From Sediminicola luteus (GTDB taxonomy: Bacteria > Bacteroidota > Bacteroidia > Flavobacteriales > Flavobacteriaceae): a DNA stretch of 64,000 nt. Positions 45,540 through 53,937 of this stretch are shown in pieces (the first letter of the stretch is position 1; every line of letters begins with the position of its first letter). Below the pieces are notes generated by a model. That model searched no databases. It was not told the origin of the DNA and saw nothing but the letters and a program-made list of their open reading frames with translations. Position numbers and translations under genes: made by a program. The stretch is taken from contig NZ_NBWU01000004.1 in the NCBI RefSeq assembly GCF_002514735.1, positions 310,001-374,000 of the forward strand, given 5' to 3'.

Positions 45540-46280
45540 ATGTACCAATTTAGCAATGTACCGATGTAGCAATGGTTAATTTGATAATGTGCCGATTTGA
45601 AGATTTGAAAATGGGTTCGGTAAGTACGAGGTTCGAATTACGAAATTCGAGGTGCCTTTTTGAGTCAGTAACTAACGATAAAACGTCCCCTTGGGGGGAT
45701 TCAGGGGGGTATTCGTGAAATTCGTGTCAACCCATTTTAATGTAACAATTTAATAATATACCGCTGTGGCAATGAGGTAATTTGATAATGTGCCGATTTG
45801 AAGATTTAAAAATGAGGCAGGAAGTTCGAGCTACGAAGTGGGAAGTACGAAGTGGGAAAAAATTAGTGTAATTAGTGAAATTCGTGTCAACCTTTATTAA
45901 TGTCCCAATTTAGCAATGGGTTAATTTGATAATGTGCCGATTTGAAGATTTAAAAATGAGGCAGGAAGTTCGAGCTACGAAGTGGGAAGTACGAAGTGGG
46001 AAAAAATTAGTGTAATTAGTGAAATTCGTGTCAACCTTTATTAATGTCCCAATTTAGCAATGGGTTAATTTGATAATGTGCCGATTTGAAGATTTAAAAA
46101 TGAGGCAGGAAGTTCGAGCTACCAAGTGGGAAGTACGAAGTGGGAAAAAATTAGTGTAATTAGTGAAATTCGTTTCAACCCGTGTTAATGTAGCAATTTA
46201 ACAATGTACCCATGTAGCAATGGGGTTATTTGATGATGTGCCGATTTGAAAATGAAGTTACTATCACATCACAATTCATA
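45540..46280. repeat. Repeat-rich stretch between dnaK and sdaA
   Basis: The 1.2-kb gap 45297-46486 has no gene. It holds several copies of the TTTAGCAATGTACCGATGTAG, AATTTGATAATGTGCCGATT and GAAATTCGTGTCAACC modules and, at 45673-45710, a third copy of the G-rich module. Confidence 0.85.
45778..46180. repeat. 144-bp tandem repeat
   Basis: Two perfect head-to-tail copies of 144 bp (45778-45921 and 45922-46065) and a third, partial copy with two substitutions up to about 46178, where it diverges. The unit is itself built of the dispersed modules. Perfect identity implies recent duplication or gene-conversion-like homogenisation. Confidence 0.95.
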
Positions 46281-46486
46281 CGAAAATCCAAACCTGGTTT
46301 TTCTTTGGGCCATCTTATATATCAATAATCCGTCGAGATCGATTTAAGCAGTAATCCCAACCGGTACGGAGGTCTACATTCTGTTGAAAAACAAGGAAGT
46401 TTAAAAGAGACCGATTACGAATTTTATAATTCCCTAGGCCTTCCGTAGGATTATTGATAATTTGGCTCCGCAAAAATTGGTGGAAA

Positions 46487-47917
46487 ATGGAGTTCATAAG
46501 TGTTTTCGATATGCTTAAAATCGGGGTGGGTCCGTCTAGCTCCCATACCTTAGGGCCTTGGCGTGCCGCCGAGCGCTGGATCGCCAGTCTCGAAAAAGAG
46601 GGGCGTTTACCCCAACTCAAAAGCATTCATGTAGACCTGTATGGTTCTTTATCACTTACCGGTAAAGGCCATGCCACGGATCTAGCCGTAATCTTAGGTC
46701 TTTTCGGGGCCGACCCGGAACGTTTTCCTGTGGCCGACATAGACCCGACCATTAGCGATATACAAACACGTAAACGCCTTCGTTTAAATCCCAACGTTGA
46801 AATCGATTTTGACCCGGAAACACACATTACTTTCCATAAGACATTTTTAGAATTCCACCCCAATGGCATGCAGTTTACCGCCCATTTTACCGATGGTGGT
46901 TCTACTTCGGAGCATTACTATTCCATCGGTGGTGGTTTCGTGGTACAGGAAAACGAAGAACCTTTGGCCGAAGAGGCCACCCAATTACAAGCTTTCCCTT
47001 ACCCCATTACCAAAGGCACCGAATTGGAGGCCTATTGCGAAAAACAGGACAAATCGATTTCGGAAATCGTTTGGCAAAACGAACTTGCCTTGCGTTCGGC
47101 CGCCGAAATTGACAGCAAATTACAACGTATTTGGCATACCATGCTAGAGTGTATGTATATCGGTTGCCATACCGAGGGTACCCTACCCGGTGGACTCAAC
47201 GTACGACGTCGTGCCTTTGACACCCACAAAAAACTAATGACGGGTACTGTGCCCCATTACGAAGACCCTGAAAGTTGGTTACACGCCATACGATGGACGG
47301 AAGTGAAATTCAGGCAGATTTTAAAATGGGTAAGCTGTTTTGCGCTAAGTGTAAATGAGGTCAATGCTTCTTTGGGCCGGGTGGTAACGGCACCCACCAA
47401 CGGAAGTGCCGGGGTAATACCTGCCGTGCTGATGTACTATTTGGTCATTGAAAACCACGAGGCCGGTTTTGACGAAATCAAACGATTTTTACTGGTAGCC
47501 GGGGAAATTGGCAGCATTTTCAAAAAAGGAGCTACCATTTCGGCCGCTATGGGCGGTTGTCAGGCCGAGATCGGGGTATCGTCTGCCATGGCTGCGGGCG
47601 CCTTATGCGAATTGTTAGGCGGTAGTCCGGCCCAATGTCTAATGGCCGCCGAGATAGCCATGGAACACCATTTGGGCCTCACCTGCGACCCTATCAATGG
47701 CTTGGTACAGGTACCTTGTATAGAACGGAATTCCATGGGGGCCATTAAAGCCATAAACGCTGCCGAACTCGCCTTGGATTCCGACCCAAAAAATGCCCGT
47801 ATTCCGCTAGATACCGTGGTGAACACCATGTGGGAAACCGCCAAAGACATGAATACCAAGTATAAAGAAACCTCGGAAGGCGGCCTGGCCGTTGGGGTGT
47901 TTTTAACGGATTGTTAG
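46487..47917 (+). CDS. sdaA: L-serine ammonia-lyase (Fe-S serine dehydratase)
   Basis: 476-residue single-chain serine dehydratase (serine to pyruvate plus ammonia). N-terminal beta domain [19 protein letters not shown]; the C-terminal alpha domain carries the cluster cysteines in [37 protein letters not shown] and the terminal Cys. The start at 46487 begins exactly where family similarity starts. It is monocistronic and lies beyond the repeat-rich gap. Confidence 0.95.
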   Translation: MEFISVFDMLKIGVGPSSSHTLGPWRAAERWIASLEKEGRLPQLKSIHVDLYGSLSLTGKGHATDLAVILGLFGADPERFPVADIDPTISDIQTRKRLRLNPNVEIDFDPETHITFHKTFLEFHPNGMQFTAHFTDGGSTSEHYYSIGGGFVVQENEEPLAEEATQLQAFPYPITKGTELEAYCEKQDKSISEIVWQNELALRSAAEIDSKLQRIWHTMLECMYIGCHTEGTLPGGLNVRRRAFDTHKKLMTGTVPHYEDPESWLHAIRWTEVKFRQILKWVSCFALSVNEVNASLGRVVTAPTNGSAGVIPAVLMYYLVIENHEAGFDEIKRFLLVAGEIGSIFKKGATISAAMGGCQAEIGVSSAMAAGALCELLGGSPAQCLMAAEIAMEHHLGLTCDPINGLVQVPCIERNSMGAIKAINAAELALDSDPKNARIPLDTVVNTMWETAKDMNTKYKETSEGGLAVGVFLTDC

Positions 47918-47961
47918 TTGGTTAGTTTGCTAGTGGGATAGTTTGCTAGTTAGGTTATTTT

Positions 47962-48016
47962 GTTCGTGGTTCGTGGTTCGTGGTTCGTGGTTCGTGGTTC
48001 GTGGTTCGTGGTTCGT
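47962..48016. repeat. GTTCGTG heptamer tandem repeat
   Basis: Nearly eight perfect copies of GTTCGTG after sdaA. A spurious open frame (FVVRGSW repeats) crosses it. Confidence 0.95.
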
Positions 48017-48041
48017 AAAATTGTTATTTTCAACTACATAC

Positions 48042-48111
48042 TTCCAACTTCGCACTTCCAACTTCGCACTTCCAACTTCGCACTTCCAACTTCGCACTTC
48101 CAACTTCGTAC
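48042..48111. repeat. 14-bp tandem repeat, 5 copies
   Basis: Five copies of CTTCCAACTTCGCA (last one ending GTA). The unit is two heptamers. It directly abuts the stop codon of the pseudouridine synthase gene. Related unordered copies recur at 50470-50550. Confidence 0.95.
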
Positions 48112-48115
48112 TTTA

Positions 48116-48802
48116 CTAACTTATTTGCTGCCAAATTCCAGTGGGTGGCACTGGGGCTTCGATACAAATCGGTTCTTTTTTTACCGGATGGGTAAAGCAC
48201 AGTTTACGGGCGTGTAGGCAAATGCCCCCGTCGGGGTTTGAACGTTTGGCACCATATTTAAGATCGCCTTTGATATGGGCGCCAATGGCATTCAATTGGG
48301 CGCGTATTTGGTGATGCCGGCCCGTTAGCAAGTCAATTTCCAAAAGCTGGTAACGCTCCAATCGTTTTCGGATGGTATAGAAGAGTCGGGCCTTTTTGGC
48401 ATTGGGTACTTCTTTATGGTGGGCGTAAGATTTGTTTTGTTTGGTATTACGCACCAACCAATGCTGCAGCTCGCCCGATTCGGGAATACGGGTATTTTCT
48501 ACCAAGGCCCAATAGGTCTTTTGGGTATCTTTTTCGGCAAAAAGTCGGTTCATTCGCGACAAGGCCTTGGAGGTACGTGCAAAGACCACCACCCCCGAGG
48601 TAGGCCGATCTAAACGATGGACCACCCCCAGAAAAACCGCCCCTGGTTTTTGGTACTTGGCTTTTAGATAGGCCTTTACCAGATCGGGCAAAGGTATATC
48701 GCCGGTTTTATCGCCCTGCACCAAATCACCTACCCGTTTGTTTACGGCAATCAGATGATTGTCTTCGTAGAGGATATCCAAATTATGGAGATTGGATTTC
48801 AT
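48116..48802 (-). CDS. RluA-family RNA pseudouridine synthase
   Basis: 228-residue pseudouridine synthase without an S4 domain. The catalytic Asp is in GVVHRLDRPTSGVVVFA; GRHHQIRAQLNAIG and the GDLKYGAKR loop are also typical. The RNA target is unknown (rRNA or tRNA). It lies 69 bp downstream of panB on the same strand. Confidence 0.92.
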   Translation of the reverse strand: MKSNLHNLDILYEDNHLIAVNKRVGDLVQGDKTGDIPLPDLVKAYLKAKYQKPGAVFLGVVHRLDRPTSGVVVFARTSKALSRMNRLFAEKDTQKTYWALVENTRIPESGELQHWLVRNTKQNKSYAHHKEVPNAKKARLFYTIRKRLERYQLLEIDLLTGRHHQIRAQLNAIGAHIKGDLKYGAKRSNPDGGICLHARKLCFTHPVKKEPICIEAPVPPTGIWQQIS

Positions 48803-48871
48803 GGGAGAAGGTATAAGGTTTTGTTATACCGTGGCATATGGCCGCTAAGGTTTAAGAAAACCCTTGGCTAT

Positions 48872-49690
48872 TTAATACTGTTCTTGCTCGTTGGGAAAAT
48901 CACGTTCCTTTACATCGGATACATATTGGCCAATAGCCTTACCCATTTCTTCGTACAGGTTCATGTAGCGGCGTAAGAACCGTGGGTTGAACTGATGGGT
49001 AATACCCAAAAGATCATGGATTACCAATACTTGTCCGTCTACACCACCGCCAGCACCGATTCCGATAACAGGAATGCTGACGCTTTCGGCCACTTCTTTA
49101 GCCAAGGCAGCCGGAATTTTTTCGAGTACAATGGCAAAGCAGCCCAATCTTTCGAGCAGTTTGGCATCTTCTTTTAAGCGTTCGGCCTCTTCGGCCTCTT
49201 TGGCCCTCACGGTATAGGTCCCGAACTTATATATGGATTGTGGTGTTAGTCCTAAATGCCCCATAACCGGAATTCCGGCTTTTAGGATCCTTTTGATCGA
49301 GTCTTTGATCTCGGCCCCACCTTCAACCTTAATGGCGTGTGCCCCACTTTCTTTCATGATGCGAATAGCGGAGCGCAGTGCCTCTTTGGGGTCGGCCTGA
49401 TAGCTTCCGAAGGGGATATCGACCACGATCAAGGCCCGGTCAATGGCCCGGACCACCGAAGTGGCATGGTAGATCATTTGGTCGAGGGTAATGGGTAGGG
49501 TAGTTTCGTGTCCGGCCATAACATTGGAGGCCGAATCGCCTACCAAAATCACATCTACCCCGGCACTATCTACGATTTTGGCCATGGAATAATCGTAGGC
49601 GGTCAGCATAGAAATACGTTCGCCATGGTTTTTCATGTCGATCAACGACTTTACGGTGACCCTTTTGTATTCTTTTTTGGCTACGGACAT
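48872..49690 (-). CDS. panB: 3-Methyl-2-oxobutanoate hydroxymethyltransferase
   Basis: 272-residue PanB, first committed step of pantothenate/CoA synthesis (ketopantoate from alpha-ketoisovalerate and methylene-THF). Landmarks: [32 protein letters not shown] (metal Asp), [19 protein letters not shown], and [21 protein letters not shown]. Full length. panC and panD are not nearby. It may share a transcript with the pseudouridine synthase. Confidence 0.96.
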   Translation of the reverse strand: MSVAKKEYKRVTVKSLIDMKNHGERISMLTAYDYSMAKIVDSAGVDVILVGDSASNVMAGHETTLPITLDQMIYHATSVVRAIDRALIVVDIPFGSYQADPKEALRSAIRIMKESGAHAIKVEGGAEIKDSIKRILKAGIPVMGHLGLTPQSIYKFGTYTVRAKEAEEAERLKEDAKLLERLGCFAIVLEKIPAALAKEVAESVSIPVIGIGAGGGVDGQVLVIHDLLGITHQFNPRFLRRYMNLYEEMGKAIGQYVSDVKERDFPNEQEQY

Positions 49691-49797
49691 AACTTTTATT
49701 TAAACAGGCCTAAAAGTACGTGATTTTTTGCGCAATCGATGGAAATGGGCCCATCTGAAATACATATATTGTAGCATCGATTTAAAAAACGTTGAAA

Positions 49798-50265
49798 ATG
49801 AGAACAATTACTTTCGTATTTCTACTGGCCTGTGGTACACTCTGGGCCCAATCGGATGCTGAAAAAGCCGTGGAAAAACAAATCGCCGATTTTTTTGTGG
49901 ATTTCCAAAACCGGGATACCGCTAAGGTGCGCTCCTATTTTAAGCCGGGAGCGGTATTACAGACCATTGGCCGTGACAAGGAAGGGAAAAGCAGGCATCG
50001 AGTTGATGATTTTGAAAAGTTCATAGGTTCGTTGGTACAGATACCCGATAGCATACAGTTCGCAGAAAAAATATTGGCCTACCACATAGAAATAGACGAT
50101 AATATGGCCAGCGCCTGGACGCCCTATGAATTTTATATCAACGGGAAGTTTAGGCATTGCGGTGCGAACAATTTCCAATTCTTTAAAAACCAGGAAGGCG
50201 AATGGAAAATAATTCATTTGGTTGACACGCGTCGACGGAAAGGATGTAAGTCTCTGGCCCCCTAA
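49798..50265 (+). CDS. Secreted NTF2-like protein
   Basis: 155 residues with a signal peptide (ITFVFLLACGTLWAQ) and an NTF2/SnoaL-like fold: initial helix EKAVEKQIADFFVDFQNRD, then strands ending FQFFKNQEGEWKIIHLVDTR. Function unknown. The last residues (CKSLAP) and the stop codon are formed by a dispersed repeat (GGCCCCCTAACCCCC) that begins there, so the native C terminus may have been replaced. ATG at 49798 preferred; TTG two codons earlier is open. Confidence 0.78.
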   Translation: MRTITFVFLLACGTLWAQSDAEKAVEKQIADFFVDFQNRDTAKVRSYFKPGAVLQTIGRDKEGKSRHRVDDFEKFIGSLVQIPDSIQFAEKILAYHIEIDDNMASAWTPYEFYINGKFRHCGANNFQFFKNQEGEWKIIHLVDTRRRKGCKSLAP

Positions 50266-50963
50266 CCCCCAAAGGGGGAACCTGAAACTTGGGTGGAAAG
50301 TTCAGGGTTTATTGTTCATTGTTGTAGTTCCTGGTTTAGGATTCGTGTATCAGAAGGGTTGTAGATGGCTATATCGGAGACTTCGGACTCCAGATTTTGT
50401 ACTTCCTACTTAGTGCTTTGTGGTTCGCGGCTCGCGGTTCGCGGTTCGTAAAACACTTATTTTCAATCACATAATTCCAACTTCGCACTTCCTACTTCCG
50501 AATTCGTACTTCCAAATTCACACTTCCAACTTCGTACTTAGTACTTTGATAGTTTTGGTATGCTGAGTAAGGTTTTAATCGATGCATTAGATTCTGGTGT
50601 ATTTTCCTGGTATGGTTTTATGCCTTGTAGAATGCCGTTGCGAATAACGGATTTCCGCATTAGGGATTGAGGCCTTGTGGAGCTCGTTGCAAACAGCGAC
50701 GGCCGAAAGCCCGACCCTGCCGCTATTCCAATGTTTTATGGTTAGCACGGGTTCCGGGAGCCGGCAGGGGAATGCCCAGATAGTTATTAGATTTGAGACG
50801 TTAGATGTGAGATACTAGATGCTAGTTATTAGTATTGAGAATTTCCCCTTAACTGTTTTTATCGGGCTTTTACCTAAAAACCAGGTATTTGGAATGGATC
50901 ATAGACCGTTTTTGTCGCTAAAATTCACTATTTTATAGGGTCAATTAATCGGCTACAATACCT
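50256..50963. other. Gene-free stretch upstream of the recombinase
   Basis: Holds the palindromic G/C module CCCCCTAACCCCCAAAGGGG, GTTCGCG- and ACTTCCAACTTCG-type heptad phrases (50417-50545), a hairpin with arms CCCTGCCG/CGGCAGGG (50715-50722, 50762-50769), a second structured element on the minus strand (about 50655-50720) and GATACTAGATGCTAG near 50810. At 50902-50910 TAGACCGTT equals the right edge of the attC-like elements downstream. No protein gene. Confidence 0.7.
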
Positions 50964-52145
50964 ATGGATGGAAAGCGAAAAAAAACGGTTACCCTTTGGG
51001 GTGCGATGCATAAAGGGGCGCATCAGATCATAATCAGGTTTGGGTACGACCCTGAGCTGAACCAGCGTGTGCGGGGCATACAGGGGGCTCGGTATAGCCG
51101 AACGCATAAGGCTTGGTATGTGTTGAACACATCGGCTCATTTGAGGCGGTTGAACCATGTATTTCATGAGGTGGCGCACATAGATCATAGTTTGCTTTTG
51201 AACACGGCCAAGGGTAAGCCTAAAACGCGGGTATTGACCCAGGCACAGCGCGATGTTCTGAACGGGTTTTACCGCTTTATGCAGGGCCAGCGCTATAGTG
51301 CGAGTACGATACGGACCTATTCGAATTTAGTGGCCGATTTTGTAGAGTTTTTGCGTGAAAAACCCATAAACTCTTATGCATTGGCCGATGTGAACCGTTT
51401 TTTGGAAGCGGTGTTTATTCCGAAGCGGCTATCGGTAAGTACGCATAGGCAGTTTATCAGTGCTTTAAAAGTATTTATAATCTTTATGGATGGGGAGTGT
51501 TCGATTGCCCTCGATGACCTGGTACGGCCGAACAAGGCGCGAAGTCTGCCGACTGTACTTTCGCAGCAAGAGGTAATTGATTTGATACGATGTACCCGGA
51601 ATTTAAAACATCGGGTGGTTTTGGGCTTGCTATACTCCGCCGGGTTACGCATTGGGGAGCTTTTAAAACTGAAGATAAAGGATATTAATTTTGACCGACG
51701 GATTATTTATATACATCAATCTAAGGGTAAAAAAGACCGTTATGTACCCCTGGCCGAAAGTATGTTGCCTTTATTACGGAATTATTGGGCGACTTTTAAA
51801 CCCAGTGTATTCTTGGTTGAAGGTCAGGCTGGCGGGCCTTACTCGGCCAGTAGTATTCGGAAATTTTTGGGTCGGAGTTGTAAGCGTGCCCGAATATACA
51901 AGCCGGTTACGCCGCATACCTTACGGCACAGTTATGCTACGCATTTATTGGAAAACGGGGTTGGGTTGCGGCATATTCAGGTGTTATTGGGCCATGCCAA
52001 GCCGGAAACGACGATGGTATATACCCATGTGGCCAAAAGCGATTTGATACAGATCGAGAGTCCGTTGGACTCGATGATGAAGCAGTTAGGCCCGGGAGAT
52101 ATTCGCGACGAAAAGTTCCTGCTATCCCGCAACAGTAATTTTTAA
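50964..52145 (+). CDS. Xer-like tyrosine recombinase (putative integron-type integrase)
   Basis: 393 residues. The catalytic set is complete: Arg in SAGLRIGELLKL, Lys in QSKGKKDRYVPL, HxxR in PHTLRHSYATHL, His in LLGHAKPETT and the nucleophile Tyr in MVYTHV. A SAM-like core-binding domain spans about 88-185. In front lies an extra N-terminal domain of about 75 residues (HQIIIRFGYDPELNQRV, ARYSRTHKAWYVL) with a pattern resembling HARP-type DNA-binding modules. The insertion that marks IntI integrases between the Lys and HxxR boxes is not seen. The gene is followed after 27 bp by an attI-like site and a co-oriented series of cassettes, so it is the likely cassette recombinase. Integrons with co-oriented integrase are known from Treponema. 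Confidence 0.9.
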   Translation: MDGKRKKTVTLWGAMHKGAHQIIIRFGYDPELNQRVRGIQGARYSRTHKAWYVLNTSAHLRRLNHVFHEVAHIDHSLLLNTAKGKPKTRVLTQAQRDVLNGFYRFMQGQRYSASTIRTYSNLVADFVEFLREKPINSYALADVNRFLEAVFIPKRLSVSTHRQFISALKVFIIFMDGECSIALDDLVRPNKARSLPTVLSQQEVIDLIRCTRNLKHRVVLGLLYSAGLRIGELLKLKIKDINFDRRIIYIHQSKGKKDRYVPLAESMLPLLRNYWATFKPSVFLVEGQAGGPYSASSIRKFLGRSCKRARIYKPVTPHTLRHSYATHLLENGVGLRHIQVLLGHAKPETTMVYTHVAKSDLIQIESPLDSMMKQLGPGDIRDEKFLLSRNSNF

Positions 52146-52160
52146 TACCGTATTTTAGTG

Positions 52161-52187
52161 GGGGTATAACAAGTTGTAACACATACC
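52161..52187 (+). other. Putative attI-like site
   Basis: GTATAACAAGTTGTAACACAT, 20 bp after the recombinase stop codon. The part GTTGTAACAC (52173-52182) is the exact reverse complement of GTGTTACAAC at 53151-53160, the left edge of the first cassette's palindrome. TATAAC...GTTGT resembles the TTATAC...ACCGTTGT right ends of the other elements. Confidence 0.6.
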
Positions 52188-52203
52188 CAAAAGACTGTAT
52201 ACT

Positions 52204-53145
52204 ATGACAAATGACCTTATCGATTTTATGCACTCACTTACGAGACAGATAAGTGATGAGTATAAAAGAATACAAAAAAGGTCAACAGAAGACCCTGGTA
52301 CTGCAGGTGATCAAGGTGAAGAAAACTGGGCTACTATTTTTAAAAATTGGCTACCCCCAGATTACCAAGTTGTAACAAAAGGTAGACTCTTGAATGAAAA
52401 TGGAATTGCCAGTCCACAAATTGACGTGATAATTCTTCATCCTTTTTACCCGAAACATTTGTTAGATAAAAAACTATACTTAACTGCCGGTGTAGTTGCC
52501 GCATTCGAATGCAAAAATACTTTGAAAGCCTCACACATTAAAAAGTCTATAGAAAACGCAAAAGAAATAAGAAAGCTAATTAAACTTCACATATCAGATT
52601 ACAAAAAAGAACTTTACAGTCCAATAATTTATGGTCTAATATGTCACTCCCATTCTTGGAAAAACAAAAAATCCAATCCCATTGATATAATTGAAAAACA
52701 CTTAAAAGATAGCGACACTCAAATCACAGAACATCCAAGAGAGTGCCTCGATTTTTTATGCATTAGTGATTTAGCAGTTTGGACGAATTTTAAACAAGCA
52801 AAAACGATAAACGTTTACGAGAATAATGGAAAACCATTTTATAATTGGGTAGATGGAGTACAAACGGCATATGGTCGTTCTGACAGATTTATGTACCAAG
52901 AAGATTCGGATGTTTGTGAAAACTTTACGCCAATAGGAACTTTTCTTTCTAATTTGTTTAGAAAGTTAGCTTTTAGAGACCCAAGACTGAAAGACTTTTC
53001 TCTATATTTTAATCAAGCAATTGGTGCCGGAGCATATTTAGATTATAGAAATTGGCCAGAGCATACTTTATCTGAAAAAGCAAAGACTGATTTAAGGATA
53101 AACGCAGTTGAATACGATAAGCAAGGATACTTAAGTGATGAATAA
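52204..53145 (+). CDS. Cassette 1: DUF6602 protein, nuclease-like
   Basis: 313 residues, DUF6602 type. The N-half has EENWATIFKNWLPPDYQVVTKG, then PQIDVIILHP and VVAAFECKNTLKASHI: Asp, then Glu-x-Lys, the spacing of a PD-(D/E)XK nuclease core. The C-half (FYNWVDGVQTAYGRSDRFMY onwards) is not recognised. DUF6602 proteins turn up in accessory regions and some are suspected of defence roles; the nuclease reading is inference. A+T-rich compared with host genes. First gene after the attI-like site, the best-expressed position in an integron. Confidence 0.8.
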   Translation: MTNDLIDFMHSLTRQISDEYKRIQKRSTEDPGTAGDQGEENWATIFKNWLPPDYQVVTKGRLLNENGIASPQIDVIILHPFYPKHLLDKKLYLTAGVVAAFECKNTLKASHIKKSIENAKEIRKLIKLHISDYKKELYSPIIYGLICHSHSWKNKKSNPIDIIEKHLKDSDTQITEHPRECLDFLCISDLAVWTNFKQAKTINVYENNGKPFYNWVDGVQTAYGRSDRFMYQEDSDVCENFTPIGTFLSNLFRKLAFRDPRLKDFSLYFNQAIGAGAYLDYRNWPEHTLSEKAKTDLRINAVEYDKQGYLSDE

Positions 53146-53150
53146 AGTAC

Positions 53151-53370
53151 GTGTTACAACAACGGCTATACTCAATACGGGTGTCCGTTCATAGGGCCAA
53201 CTGGGCGGATTGTCAGTACCGCTCGCGATTTTGTATCTTAGTTACTCAAATAAAAAATAACCTCCCGAAAGCTTTCGGGAATAAAAAACGGTCGCTAGCT
53301 TCGGGGCCTGTCCAAAAGAATAGCGCTTGCCCGCAACCCGTACTAAGCATAGCCAAACCCGTTGTGCAAC
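53151..53370 (+). other. attC-like element A (end of cassette 1)
   Basis: 220 bp. Left edge GTGTTACAACAACGGCTATA, right edge ATAGCCAAACCCGTTGTGC; the arms GGCTATACTCAATACGGGT (left) and ACCCGTACTAAGCATAGCC (right) pair with four mismatches. Inside is a perfect palindrome CCCGAAAGCTTTCGGG (53264-53279). The right edge GTTGTGCAAC (53361-53370) starts cassette 2. Confidence 0.75.
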
Positions 53371-53377
53371 ATTTGAA

Positions 53378-53932
53378 ATGACATTCGAAATAGGAAAATA
53401 CCAAGTTGAACTATTAGACGACTCTGACTATAATCCAGACTCGAATGACAATCTGAATAAGTATTTAAAAAACTATTTAACGGAATCTGATTTCGAACTA
53501 CCAACGAAAATCGGAATAAAAATATTGGAAAACGGAACCGAATTAAATAGTGTAATAATTGGAGCTGAAGGCGGAGCAACTGGACTGCACAAAACTTCAC
53601 AAATTGTTGACTCAAATCGGATTGTAATATGCTGTTCTGATTCTGTTTTTTGTTTGGATTTGCCAACTCTTAATCTTAATTGGAAAACTAAAGTAGATAT
53701 GGCAGCCGCTTATGAGATATTAAAAATAGAAAATGGATTTATCATTCACGGAGAACTGGAAATAACGCGAATTGATAGTGACGGGAAAATAGTATGGCAA
53801 AATGGTGGAGCTGATATTTTTGTCTCGCGAAATGGAAATGAGGACTTTGAAGTAAAAGATAATTTTGTGAAAGCAACTGATTGGGACAATCGAATTTATA
53901 AATGGAATTTAAACGGAGTAGAAATTGAATGA
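53378..53932 (+). CDS. Cassette 2: propeller-like hypothetical protein
   Basis: 184 residues, acidic, no signal peptide. Blade-like strands (SNRIVICCSDSVFCLDLPTL, GFIIHGELEITRIDSDGKIV, DNRIYKWNLNGVEI) resemble PQQ/WD-type beta-propeller repeats, too few for a closed propeller. No named family. The ATG at 53378 lies 8 bp inside the cassette; an upstream reading through the attC-like element is not credible. Strongly A+T-rich. Confidence 0.72.
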   Translation: MTFEIGKYQVELLDDSDYNPDSNDNLNKYLKNYLTESDFELPTKIGIKILENGTELNSVIIGAEGGATGLHKTSQIVDSNRIVICCSDSVFCLDLPTLNLNWKTKVDMAAAYEILKIENGFIIHGELEITRIDSDGKIVWQNGGADIFVSRNGNEDFEVKDNFVKATDWDNRIYKWNLNGVEIE

Positions 53933-53937
53933 AAAAC

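Noticed and set aside
45778-46180. Possible CRISPR or phage repeat array
   Set aside because: The 144-bp units are directly joined and consist of dispersed intergenic modules; no spacers.
47960-48217. Open frame with FVVRGSW repeats after sdaA
   Set aside because: It is the translation of tandem repeats and overlaps the antisense end of the pseudouridine synthase gene.
50222-50413. Open frame after the NTF2-like gene
   Set aside because: Runs from the end of that gene into repeat modules, with no promoter or recognisable domain.
50964-52145. Recombinase as chromosomal dimer-resolving XerC/XerD or a prophage integrase
   Set aside because: It has an extra N-terminal domain and is followed by a cassette-like series; no phage genes or dif-like site were seen. 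XerC/D function cannot be fully excluded without the genome.
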